DNA of 33,694 nt. It comes from a virus. The translations under genes and the position numbers were made by a program. Shown piece after piece: positions 6,669 to 15,995 of this stretch. Location: positions 1 through 33,694 of the IMG/VR virus record IMGVR_UViG_3300030380_003967; one strand, written 5' to 3'. Positions within the stretch are counted from its first letter, which is position 1, and the number at the start of each line of letters is the position of its first letter. Below the pieces are notes generated by a model that was not told the origin of the DNA, made no database searches, and saw only the letters and a program-made list of their open reading frames with translations.

Positions 6669-7513
6669 CAGCCTATCATGTCAAGTGGTGGCAGTTCGTA
6701 GGTACTCGACATTACCTCTCTAATCTTATCTAGTTCTTTTTCTGCATCATCATATATTTGCCTACCATTCAATTCGATGCCACCTGGAAGTTTAACGCCC
6801 TGGAACTTGATAAGGTTTTGTCCCCATTGTCTTTTAATTAATGCTGTCAGATAACGTTTCAGGAAACCATCGTTATAAACTCTTGGAAAATCATTGGGAT
6901 TGAGTAATCTGTAACAATCAATAACCAAGTAATCATCTACACTAACGCTTGCCCAATCAATATCCAAGTAAAGTCTATCTGATCTAATATTAAATCTGAT
7001 CTGTTTCTGTGTTGTCAATGCAAAGTCGATATCCTCAAGATATCTCTTAGTCATTGCATAGGTTAAAATTTCTGTCGATCCAAAGTAGTAAATATCATTT
7101 AAAAATAACTGATACTTAATACTGAACATATTATTGGTGGTTGTATTAGAACCATCAAAGTGATATATCTTTGTTACACCTAAAACTTCTGGAGGAACTT
7201 GCAAGTAGTTGCTGTTCTCCTCAAACGAAAAGGATACAGACTGCCCATCAATCGTAGAACTTGCAGTTGTAGTTACAATACCGATGGGGTTACTTCCACC
7301 TCTACCTCTTCCTCTATCAATATCTGCTTGAGTTACCTTATACTTCAGGAACGTGTTGGTTGTCCCGTCATAGTCGCGTTCCTGGAACACCTGAAGCGCA
7401 TCATCCACCAAGTCATCAATCTGCTCGTCAGCAACGTTAATCTCCAATACAGGAGCACCTAGTTGCCTCTTACAGTACGCAATTAATTCCGATCTACTTG
7501 CTGGTTGAGCCAT
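6668..7513 (-). CDS. gp13: Neck protein gp13
   Basis: 281 aa; T4 gp13 is 309 aa. It is a head-completion/neck protein that acts with gp14. The N-terminus, SRSELIAYCKRQLGAPVLEI followed by VADEQIDDLVDDALQVFQERDYDG, is typical of marine T4-like gp13, as is the C-terminal segment with FLKRYLTALIKRQWGQNL and KLPGGIELNGRQIYDDA. The start is ATG at 7513 with GGTGA four bases before it and AGGAA slightly farther off. A late-type promoter lies in the short gap upstream, overlapping the preceding stop. The stop is shared with the gp14 start, so 13-14 form a coupled pair. Confidence 0.9.
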   Translation of the reverse strand: MAQPASRSELIAYCKRQLGAPVLEINVADEQIDDLVDDALQVFQERDYDGTTNTFLKYKVTQADIDRGRGRGGSNPIGIVTTTASSTIDGQSVSFSFEENSNYLQVPPEVLGVTKIYHFDGSNTTTNNMFSIKYQLFLNDIYYFGSTEILTYAMTKRYLEDIDFALTTQKQIRFNIRSDRLYLDIDWASVSVDDYLVIDCYRLLNPNDFPRVYNDGFLKRYLTALIKRQWGQNLIKFQGVKLPGGIELNGRQIYDDAEKELDKIREVMSSTYELPPLDMIG

Positions 7514-7535
7514 TTATTCACCAGTTTCCTATGTG

Positions 7536-7542
7536 TATTTAT
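7536..7542 (-). promoter_or_regulatory. T4-late-type promoter element ATAAATA
   Basis: Exact ATAAATA on the minus strand, overlapping the TAA stop of the 128-aa gene (7541-7539) and 23 bases before the gp13 ATG. Its placement is the same as at the other late-type elements and would drive the neck gene block. Confidence 0.6.
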
Positions 7543-7925
7543 GGTGCTGCCGATACTGCAGGAACTACCATTACATTACCATTTGCGATGGTATATAAAG
7601 TTGAACCACTACTAACTATTACGTCATACATATATCTTCCTTGTTCAAGACTCCTGGTTGAAGTAGAACCTAAAGAAATTTTTAGTTTACCTTCTACAGC
7701 ACTAGTAATCCCAACAGTAAATGACGTTGTAATTCCAAGAGTTGCTCCAATAGCAACACTTTTGGATATTGCGGCAGATCCAGAATAATCAGTTAGATCA
7801 AACGCAGTATTGGCATTATTGGTTACATTAAATGTAGTCTCAAAATCCGATCCTCCATAAATCGTCAAATTGACTCCAAAGGGAACTCCAGAAGATGGAT
7901 CGAAAGTGATATTTTTAGATGCCAT
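7539..7925 (-). CDS. Small beta-rich structural protein, upstream of gp13
   Basis: 128 aa, Thr/Ser/Val-rich, no signal peptide or membrane helix. The segments TTFNVTNNANTAFDLTDYSG, KLKISLGSTSTRSLEQGRYM and YDVIVSS follow a pattern I recognise from small beta-sandwich proteins of phage tails and fibres (a D-L-T-x-Y strand, then a G-R-Y-x-Y-D strand). It ends VVPAVSAAP. Its start overlaps the end of the 60-aa gene by 11 bases, so it belongs to the same transcription unit. A virion decoration or fibre-linker role is inferred from fold pattern and place only; no T4 counterpart is recognised. Confidence 0.75.
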   Translation of the reverse strand: MASKNITFDPSSGVPFGVNLTIYGGSDFETTFNVTNNANTAFDLTDYSGSAAISKSVAIGATLGITTSFTVGITSAVEGKLKISLGSTSTRSLEQGRYMYDVIVSSGSTLYTIANGNVMVVPAVSAAP

Positions 7926-8097
7926 TTGTAATACCTATTACCGACATGGTTTCTTGTTGTTTATAATACAATTTTGTAAAAGACTTTGCAATATTTTTTA
8001 GAATTTCAATATCATTACAACTATCTATCTCAGATGCAATCTTCTGATATGCAAAAGACTTCTCTAAACTTTTTATTTCAATATCATTTGGATCCAT
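7915..8097 (-). CDS. Small helical protein, function unknown
   Basis: 60 aa, predicted helical and charged, with KSLEKSFAYQKIASEIDSC and ILKNIAKSFTKLYYKQQE. It overlaps the 75-aa gene upstream by 14 bases and the 128-aa gene downstream by 11, the tight packing expected of a real phage gene. There is no T4 counterpart I recognise. It could be a small baseplate or neck factor or an assembly helper. Confidence 0.6.
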   Translation of the reverse strand: MDPNDIEIKSLEKSFAYQKIASEIDSCNDIEILKNIAKSFTKLYYKQQETMSVIGITNGI

Positions 8098-8311
8098 TGA
8101 TTAACTCCTTTAGTAACGACTTAATATCATTGATATCATCTTTAATTGTAGCAACTTCATCTTCAATAGTTTGTATTTTCTGATTCTTCTCATTCTTAGC
8201 CTTTCGACTAGCAATATAAGTATCATATGATACTCTATTTACATTCACTATAGTGTTTGTCTCAGGATCTCTTGCGAGATCCTTATGACCTTTTTCTGTG
8301 TATACATCCAT
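8084..8311 (-). CDS. Small coiled-coil protein, function unknown
   Basis: 75 aa. The N-terminal half, MDVYTEKGHKDLARDPETNT, is polar; the C-terminal half (about residues 37-72) has regular heptads, with IQTIEDEVATIKDDINDIKS and LLKELING, so a short coiled coil is likely. It starts one base after the stop of the DUF4815 giant, so translation is probably coupled. I recall similar short proteins at this place in marine T4-like phages, without a known function. A spacer or adaptor for baseplate assembly is only a guess. Confidence 0.7.
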   Translation of the reverse strand: MDVYTEKGHKDLARDPETNTIVNVNRVSYDTYIASRKAKNEKNQKIQTIEDEVATIKDDINDIKSLLKELINGSK

Positions 8312-8312
8312 A

Positions 8313-11300
8313 TTATGCGAGAGCGATTACTCTAAGATTTTTCAATTGAGGAACTAATTCTTGACTTGTTGATGTTAGCACAAGTTTAATTCTATAAGAT
8401 CTAAAGTTCGGAAGATCATCAATAGTGAATGTACGTTCAATGAAATCAGTATCATATGGACTATATCCTTTTTTGATTGAATTTTCTACAAAAGTATCAG
8501 GTCTTCCATCATTATTTGCCTCATTGATAATTTCACCATTAATATCTAAATTCAAATGTCCAGGGAATGGTTCAAAGATTGGTTCAAAACCAGGATCTGA
8601 ATTAATTGCATAGAATGCTCTAATATCAGCATCTGTAGGAATATGTGCATCTACAAGAATTTTGATTGAAGATGCTGGATTTGCGAGAGTTACTTCCTTA
8701 GATACGTATTGACATGCACTAGGATCATTAAAGAGTGTGTTCACTCTAGAATCAGTGGCATAGTCAACAACTTCAGAATTAACTCTGTTTGATACTGCAT
8801 AGACACTACATCTTTGAAGTTCAATTTGAGGAGTTAATTTAGTATTAGTTGTTCCAAGGAAAAGTCTCATTTGCATAGACTTATTACCCTCAATAGAATT
8901 TAACTTGCGATCTTCATTTACTTTAGAGAAGACTGCTCTTGGAGAATCAAAATAATTATTTGCATTAAGAACAACATCTTCAAATCCTACATTTACGTAA
9001 GGAATTTCATTACCACTAATACTCTGAGTAGTGACGGTTCTTATCTGACCAGATAAAGAAGTTCCTTCAACAGCAATATTGTGTATAGATGGTTTAATAA
9101 TTTCAAAAGGAATATTTTTAGTGGCCTTGACATTATCTCCACCAGTTGATTTTGATCTGTTAAGGAATAGTTTGGGTAATCCTACTCCAGTAGATCTGTC
9201 AATATTATCTGTGCTTCCAATAGTTCCAAATTTTTCAGACATATCAAGTTTGATATGATAAGAATCTAATGTTATTGGATTTGCAATGGTTACATCACTC
9301 AAATCGTGAGTTTTGTTAATTCTAGCAAGACTTACTCCTGCAAGTTCATACTTATAGACTGGTGTATCTATGGGATATGATTTTGGAGTTGTTCCTCTAG
9401 AAATACTTCCACCAATCGTTGATGCTGTTGTAGAGGTGTATTCAATAATTTCTTCACCAATCAAAAGTAATCCAGTATTAGTCAAACCAACACTAGCACC
9501 TTCAAAAGTAGAGAATACACTTCCTGTTCCAGCAGATACTTGAAGTGGATCAGTAGATGACTTGTCATAAGCTGCTGTCAATTTAGTTGGTTTAACATCT
9601 GGAAGAACTTTGAATATTCTTACAAAGTTGTCATCAAAATTCATTCCATGATTAACATGATTTACCTTAATATGAAGTCCATCAGAAATATTTACTATTC
9701 CATTTGATGGAATAGTAACATCTCCACCAGCATCAATGTTAAGTTCCCTTTCTGTATCTGTGCTATCAAAGAATCTAATGGTTCCAGCAGCTCCAGTAAT
9801 AAATTCTCCCTGAACATTACCAATTATTAACTGAGATGTGTGTCCAATACCAGTTAATGTAAATCTCGCATTCCGCCCAATACTTAATCCAGCAGGATCT
9901 GATGAAGATGGAAGTGGTGCATTTGCACTAATACTAACTACATCACCAACTTGATAACCATTACCACCAGCATTACTAATAGTTGCTGCAATAGCAACTC
10001 CATCTCTCACCGTAACGTTTGCAGTAGCTTCTGATCCATTTCCAGAAATTGAAATTAGATTTACTCCAGAATAAGTAATCTGCCCATCTGCTGGTGTATA
10101 TCCAACACCTGGATTAGTAATTGTTAACGTTCCCGTAGCACTAGCACCAACTCCGATCAGATCTCCTTGTGCAATTCTGTTTGAAGCAGTTCCTTGGAAG
10201 AAAGTATTACCAAGAGAATATCTAGCATCAGAAAGTGTCGTTCCTAATCCAACACGAATTTCATTTGAAATAACATTTAATGGATTTTCCATTAATGTGG
10301 CAATTTGTCTGTTACCCTCAGAAAGTTCTGGGCTATAAAGATCTACGGATCCTGATTCAACAAAGTCCGCTCTATACATGATAAACTTAAGATCTTCCCA
10401 CTGACTTGCTTCCCAAGTAGATGCGTTCTGTGATTTAAATAGAGATCCAAGAGTTGGTTGGTTGGAGATATAGGAATCTGTTAGGATATCATTTTCACCA
10501 ACTCTAGAAATATAAACACTATACTTAGTTGAGTTTGAAATCAAACAGATGGCATATTCTTTACCACCCTCAAGATAAACTGGAGCAGCAAACTCAAAAG
10601 TAGTTGCCACAGTTCCATCAGTTGAAGTATTAACATCTCCTGGGAAAAGAACTACTTCAGATAGATCAAAATACTTGGCAGTTGGGAAACCATTTTCCAT
10701 TGTTCTAATCTGCATTCTGACTGGAGTATTTCCGTCATCTTTTGTGCGGAAGAAAACATCACACTTTGTTATGAATATACCTTCAGGATCTTCTTCTTGA
10801 TCAACCAAGAAAGATTGTGCAAGAGGATCATACCAACCAACAATAGATTCGCTTGTAGTTGCCTGTCCAATGTTTCTAGTAGCAGTAACCTCGGTGTTAA
10901 CAGTTCTATTAACAAGTTGATCTTCAAAGAGTTTCTTTTGTTCAATTTTTGCATTCCTAATAGAAAGAATTTGATCTTGAACTGTCTCTAGGATACCAGA
11001 AGTTGGATATGCTTCTTCACCAACAGTGGTAGCAGCATCTTGATCATTATCTGGATCATTTGTTAATGTAAATACGTTGGTTCCAGTTTGGAAATTAGGA
11101 TTATCTCCATTACTTGCATCAGGAATAAAGAAACTTCCTAATAAAGCTGAAGATCTATCAGTAATAAGTCTGACATTTGTTACTTCTGCTTCTGCTCCAC
11201 TTGTTTGTCCGGTCAGTTTCATTCCTGTCTGGATATAACCAAAGAAATCTCCTTGTGGTTGATCTGCAAGAGAATACGTATCTACATTCAAAGTGGTTGA

Positions 11301-14300
11301 AGTAGAAGAATAAACTTCGGGAATAATTCCACCATTAACATAGGGATTATCTGGATAAACCTCTGTTGGTGAATTATAATCACCTCTTCTATGATTGGAT
11401 TGAGCGACTCTAAAATTAATAGTGGGATTAGTGTCTTTACCTTCTTCACCAAGACCTGCACTGATAACTCTTCCTTGAACTGTCTCACCAACCTGGAATA
11501 CCCCAGAACTCATTGTAATTTCAATTAGTTTAGGAACACAATACTTTGTAACCTCCTTACCATCAAAGAAAGCATAAATTTGAGTGCTTGGTTTTAAGTT
11601 TGCTGCATAGAATTCTACGTTTCTTGATCTTACTGCAGAAATAATTTCCGTACTAAGAACTTTATCACCAACAGAAACTTCATCAAAAGTTTCAACAACA
11701 TGATATTGAGTACCAGTTCTTTCCCGAATTCCACTTTCAATTGTATCAGTTACATCCTGCTCAATTGGTTGAGTAGTGGTCTGTCTAACCCATGCAGCAG
11801 GTCCTCCAGATCCACCATTGATCCATCCACCTCGTCCAAATGTATTACTGCTACTAGTACTGGATTGTCTAGTATCAGTTTCAGTTGTAAATGTACCAGA
11901 CCAATTTGTCTCCCAAGAATTCCATATTTCAGAGGCAAATCCAGTTTCAGGATCAACACCATATTTTTCTTCAGCCTCAGACATGATCTGAGAATAATTG
12001 CCAATAGTATCAATTGTTCTTGCTTCTAATCTAGTTTGATCGACCCAGTTATCAGAAGCGGGTGTCAAAACAATTGTTCCTTGCCAGAAACTAATTAAGA
12101 AAGGAGTTACACTTTCAGTTCTGGTTGCAAGAGTTTGTGACAACCATTCAATCTCAGAAAAATCAAGACTGATAATGTCATTTTGTTTTCTAACATTAGA
12201 TCCATCTATAGCAGAGGTTCTTTTATCCGCAGTAGGATCAACATCAACAACAGGACCTGTCTGCAAAGCAAATGAATTTGTGCTATGCTTTGGTCTAAGA
12301 ATATTATTTGATTGATCAATACTATTATTTCTACCAACTCTCAAATCTTGAGTAGAGAATGATGTAAAGTTATCTACAAAGAATCCAGATTTAAATCTAT
12401 TGAGACCGTTTGCATCAGGTACAAATTGATTAGCGGTATTTGTTTCTAATATAGAGAGAGTTGTATAATATTCTAAATTTTTAATTCTCTCTTCAAGTTT
12501 TTTGATATCCTTCATCTGATATCTCTTGTACTTCAAGAATTTAACAGATGCTTGTTGTACGTTATGAAGATATGGAGGATATTCTATCGTAGCAAGTTCA
12601 ATTGCATTAGCAGGAGACTCTGGTTGTGCTCTCTTTGGATCATCTGCAGGTGTTCCAAACTTCATCTGCAGTTTCCCATCTCTATGCAAATAAAGTCTAT
12701 CAATTCTTCCTTGATAATATGCATAATCTAAGAAAATAGTCTCATTAGATGCAAGAATACTCGGAACAGAATTTCCTGTTGCATTAAAGGATCTTCCAAG
12801 GAATTCTAAAGGAGATCTAGTTGCTTCGGCAACTGAATAGTCATTAACTCTTGGTCTTAAATCAATGAGATCTGTATTCAATACTCCATTAATCGCTTTA
12901 ACTTCAGTGGAATAATCAAAATCATTATATGATTCAACTGTAACAATATCTCCATCATCAGAGGAATCAAATGATGCTGCTTTATAATATACTTTAATTT
13001 TATTTTTTGGGGAATCTGAATCAGTTTTTCTAGTTATAAAACCATGATTGTAGATTGTTCCTCTCTGTCCAGATCCAAAGGTGTAATTTGATGAAATATT
13101 AAAGGAAGTTGTGTTTAAATTACTTACTCCTCCAGAGATAGAGGATTCTTGGAATACAACTGTTTCTCCCTCTACAAACTTAAAATTATTCTTAGGAAGA
13201 TATCTAAGAGTAGATGTATCTTTTACTTCTGAGAATACAGCAACTGCTCCACTTGTTTGTCCGACAATTAATTCACCAATAGTCATATCTCCAGTTGAGG
13301 CCGTAGGTCCATTCAACTGAGTCAAAGTCATTTCTGGAGATCCAAAATTAGCATCACTCAGACTAGAATCAGCAGTTTCATATATTGCATGAATTTCAAT
13401 AATGTCTGGTGTGTTTAGTGATATGATGTTATCTTGAATTCTGGTTCCAAATGGATAATTTCCATAAGTTAATCCATCATTTAAAGTGGTTGAACCAATT
13501 CCAGAAGCAGGATTAATTGACTTATCAACAACTAAAGATTTAACTCTATCTTTAATTTTTTTCTTTGACTTTACATTACTCTTTTTAACAGTAGTAATAA
13601 GTTGAGCTCCAGTGTCATCCGCACGTAAACCTCTAATTTGAAGTTCTCTAAGATCTGCAGAGAATGAGAAATTATTTTGAGTTAATGGTTCAGTTGTGCC
13701 ATCAGATCTGATGAGAGAATATCTTTTATCAGAATATGAAAGATAAGTTTCTCCTTCTGGAAGTGTAATCGACAATAAACTGGTAGAACTTAGTCGGTTA
13801 TTTACAATATCTACAGTAAATGGTTTTCTAATTGTTAATTCAGCATCTGTCAGATCAACAGAAGCAATATGTTCATTTGGTAATTCTGTATAGAAAGTTG
13901 TATCTGAAGAAGAATCTAATTGAGTGCTAACAACTTTAAGATCTGATGCTGTAAAGTTTGATGATGTTGGTAATGTACCATCAGCTACACCAATGACTGT
14001 GGTTACTCCAACAACAGTCACTTCTGATGTTGTAACTCCCACAACTCTTGCTAAAATTGGATCTTGGGATATAGAAAGGTCTGAATATTGAAGTAAATTA
14101 TTTACTTTTACTTTGCCAGGGAATAAAACATTTGAACTACTAATTGTACTAAAACCGAGGACATTATCAAAAGGAGTAACGGAAGCAACTCCTACAGTTA
14201 ATGTTGGAGTTTGTATAACGTTAGCACTAAAAGTATTAATTCCAGCTACATTTAGCTGAAGGTCTGGATCACCTGCAATTCCAGTATTTGAAAATACAGA

Positions 14301-15989
14301 TTTTACATCTGAAATTCCATAAGAGGTTATATCAGTTGCAACTCTATTTCTTGTAACTTCTTGAGTTGAAATTCCACTTCTAAAAACAAGAACTTCATCT
14401 TTTATAAACTTACCTTTTTGATCATATACTGTCAAAGCAGTTCCAACAACTGGACTTCTTAAAAATCCTGTTGCACCACTACTATTTCCTTCAACATATG
14501 CAGGAACTGTTAAATCAATAGAATTATTGACTGTAATTTCTGTAAAAGGTTGTATGTCATACATTGACATACCCCACTCATTTTCTTGTGGGAAAGATGA
14601 ATTGTATGAACCAGATTCGAGTCTAAAATCAAATACTCTAGCAAGTCCAATTTCTTTTCCTGGAGCAGTTTCAGAATTTACTCCAACTCTTTGATCTCTT
14701 AAACTGAGAATGAATGTATTACCCACACCGATAGTTGGTGATCTATATACACTATTCAATTTAAGAGTTGGTCCAGTGCTATAAGGGAAGAACTGGTTTT
14801 CAATAGTCCTTGTCGTTCTTGGTTTTGGTACATCTATGAAAGCAGGACTTATTGTTTCGACTTCATATCCTTTGACGTATGCTTTACCTGGAGATACTCT
14901 ACAGACAGCTAAATCTGGAGTAGGAGTAGATCCTGCAGCGGTGAATTGACCCTCTTCATATAATCCTTGATTTCCGCGATTATTATTAAGAGAATTTAAA
15001 ATAGAAACATTAAATGGTTTAACAATATAGTGCCCACTCTCATCATATGTTCTTCTTGCTAAGATATCTGTAAGGTCTTCATAAAAGACTGCTCCACCTG
15101 CTCTAGTGCTACCCCTTCTAGTGGGTGTTTGAAGAACTCCATCAATTACAGTTGCTAGTAAAATAAAATTATCATCATTTAAATCATCAAGAGATTTTTT
15201 AAATAAACTTACGGAGATTTTAAGTCTATCTGCACCAGGTGCTCCATAGTTATTAAAACCTTGAGAATTGTCATTTAAAGATTCATCGGTATTTGAATTT
15301 ACAATCTCTTCAGAAACAAAGAGACCAATCCTGTAACTGGGTGTATTTGAATATTGATCTAAAACTAAAGATTCTTTATTTACATTTACAAAATAACCAC
15401 GAATAAAATAAATTCCATTCTCTATTTGAAATACTGATCCAGTAGCAGTTGAATTTGCTGGTATAGTATTTGCAAATGGAGTTCCAGCTGGAATAATAGC
15501 ATTTCCTAGTAACCCAGAACTTAAAGACTGATTACAAGTTAAAGATTCCCCATCAGTAAATGTTTGAGTATTATTATCAGTTCTAGCAGAACCTTGATAT
15601 GCAATATATAAAGTTAAATTTCCTCTCTCGGAATCTGCAGCTGGGAGAACACTATCAACAACAGCAGTAACACCAGAAATCTGACCAGTGATAGTTGCTC
15701 CTACTAATTGATCTGCATATGCTTCAACAGGAACTCCTTGAAAGGTATTTGCTAGTTGTACGCAGTAATACAACCGCGAATATCCAGTGTTACCAGGAAT
15801 TACCTTTGCACCTTCTTTAAAAAAGTGCTGACCAAATTTTTCTACTTGATTCTGAAGAATTGATTGTAGAGTTGTTAATTCTCTTGCCTGAACTGGATAT
15901 CCAGGTTTAAAAAGAACCTTTTGGTAATCGTTCGTCGCATCAAAATCGTCAAAATATGGTGCTACGTTGAGGTTGGTCTGCTGTGGCAT
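8313..15989 (-). CDS. Giant DUF4815-type baseplate/tail structural protein
   Basis: 2,558 aa. The N-terminus is of the DUF4815 type (NVAPYFDDFD, VLFKPGYPVQARELTTLQSI, then LQNQVEKFGQHFF), a family of structural proteins in marine T4-like and other large phages. Later marks are SRNVEFYAANLKPSTQIYAF (about 1452-1475), GWYDPLAQSFLVDQ with CDVFFRTKDDGNTPVRMQI (about 1718-1760), a GxGY beta unit (about 1951-2000), an IGEE...SRGT module (about 2165-2215), and a C-terminus with PNFRSYRIKLVLTSTSQE. It lies between gp8 and gp13, where T4 has genes 9-12 and wac, so it probably forms the outer baseplate and fibre-attachment network. Homology to gp10 is not shown. A weak AAAGA is the only candidate ribosome site, seven bases after gp8; coupling to gp8 is likely. 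Confidence 0.85.
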   Translation of the reverse strand: MPQQTNLNVAPYFDDFDATNDYQKVLFKPGYPVQARELTTLQSILQNQVEKFGQHFFKEGAKVIPGNTGYSRLYYCVQLANTFQGVPVEAYADQLVGATITGQISGVTAVVDSVLPAADSERGNLTLYIAYQGSARTDNNTQTFTDGESLTCNQSLSSGLLGNAIIPAGTPFANTIPANSTATGSVFQIENGIYFIRGYFVNVNKESLVLDQYSNTPSYRIGLFVSEEIVNSNTDESLNDNSQGFNNYGAPGADRLKISVSLFKKSLDDLNDDNFILLATVIDGVLQTPTRRGSTRAGGAVFYEDLTDILARRTYDESGHYIVKPFNVSILNSLNNNRGNQGLYEEGQFTAAGSTPTPDLAVCRVSPGKAYVKGYEVETISPAFIDVPKPRTTRTIENQFFPYSTGPTLKLNSVYRSPTIGVGNTFILSLRDQRVGVNSETAPGKEIGLARVFDFRLESGSYNSSFPQENEWGMSMYDIQPFTEITVNNSIDLTVPAYVEGNSSGATGFLRSPVVGTALTVYDQKGKFIKDEVLVFRSGISTQEVTRNRVATDITSYGISDVKSVFSNTGIAGDPDLQLNVAGINTFSANVIQTPTLTVGVASVTPFDNVLGFSTISSSNVLFPGKVKVNNLLQYSDLSISQDPILARVVGVTTSEVTVVGVTTVIGVADGTLPTSSNFTASDLKVVSTQLDSSSDTTFYTELPNEHIASVDLTDAELTIRKPFTVDIVNNRLSSTSLLSITLPEGETYLSYSDKRYSLIRSDGTTEPLTQNNFSFSADLRELQIRGLRADDTGAQLITTVKKSNVKSKKKIKDRVKSLVVDKSINPASGIGSTTLNDGLTYGNYPFGTRIQDNIISLNTPDIIEIHAIYETADSSLSDANFGSPEMTLTQLNGPTASTGDMTIGELIVGQTSGAVAVFSEVKDTSTLRYLPKNNFKFVEGETVVFQESSISGGVSNLNTTSFNISSNYTFGSGQRGTIYNHGFITRKTDSDSPKNKIKVYYKAASFDSSDDGDIVTVESYNDFDYSTEVKAINGVLNTDLIDLRPRVNDYSVAEATRSPLEFLGRSFNATGNSVPSILASNETIFLDYAYYQGRIDRLYLHRDGKLQMKFGTPADDPKRAQPESPANAIELATIEYPPYLHNVQQASVKFLKYKRYQMKDIKKLEERIKNLEYYTTLSILETNTANQFVPDANGLNRFKSGFFVDNFTSFSTQDLRVGRNNSIDQSNNILRPKHSTNSFALQTGPVVDVDPTADKRTSAIDGSNVRKQNDIISLDFSEIEWLSQTLATRTESVTPFLISFWQGTIVLTPASDNWVDQTRLEARTIDTIGNYSQIMSEAEEKYGVDPETGFASEIWNSWETNWSGTFTTETDTRQSSTSSSNTFGRGGWINGGSGGPAAWVRQTTTQPIEQDVTDTIESGIRERTGTQYHVVETFDEVSVGDKVLSTEIISAVRSRNVEFYAANLKPSTQIYAFFDGKEVTKYCVPKLIEITMSSGVFQVGETVQGRVISAGLGEEGKDTNPTINFRVAQSNHRRGDYNSPTEVYPDNPYVNGGIIPEVYSSTSTTLNVDTYSLADQPQGDFFGYIQTGMKLTGQTSGAEAEVTNVRLITDRSSALLGSFFIPDASNGDNPNFQTGTNVFTLTNDPDNDQDAATTVGEEAYPTSGILETVQDQILSIRNAKIEQKKLFEDQLVNRTVNTEVTATRNIGQATTSESIVGWYDPLAQSFLVDQEEDPEGIFITKCDVFFRTKDDGNTPVRMQIRTMENGFPTAKYFDLSEVVLFPGDVNTSTDGTVATTFEFAAPVYLEGGKEYAICLISNSTKYSVYISRVGENDILTDSYISNQPTLGSLFKSQNASTWEASQWEDLKFIMYRADFVESGSVDLYSPELSEGNRQIATLMENPLNVISNEIRVGLGTTLSDARYSLGNTFFQGTASNRIAQGDLIGVGASATGTLTITNPGVGYTPADGQITYSGVNLISISGNGSEATANVTVRDGVAIAATISNAGGNGYQVGDVVSISANAPLPSSSDPAGLSIGRNARFTLTGIGHTSQLIIGNVQGEFITGAAGTIRFFDSTDTERELNIDAGGDVTIPSNGIVNISDGLHIKVNHVNHGMNFDDNFVRIFKVLPDVKPTKLTAAYDKSSTDPLQVSAGTGSVFSTFEGASVGLTNTGLLLIGEEIIEYTSTTASTIGGSISRGTTPKSYPIDTPVYKYELAGVSLARINKTHDLSDVTIANPITLDSYHIKLDMSEKFGTIGSTDNIDRSTGVGLPKLFLNRSKSTGGDNVKATKNIPFEIIKPSIHNIAVEGTSLSGQIRTVTTQSISGNEIPYVNVGFEDVVLNANNYFDSPRAVFSKVNEDRKLNSIEGNKSMQMRLFLGTTNTKLTPQIELQRCSVYAVSNRVNSEVVDYATDSRVNTLFNDPSACQYVSKEVTLANPASSIKILVDAHIPTDADIRAFYAINSDPGFEPIFEPFPGHLNLDINGEIINEANNDGRPDTFVENSIKKGYSPYDTDFIERTFTIDDLPNFRSYRIKLVLTSTSQELVPQLKNLRVIALA

Positions 15990-15995
15990 GATTCT

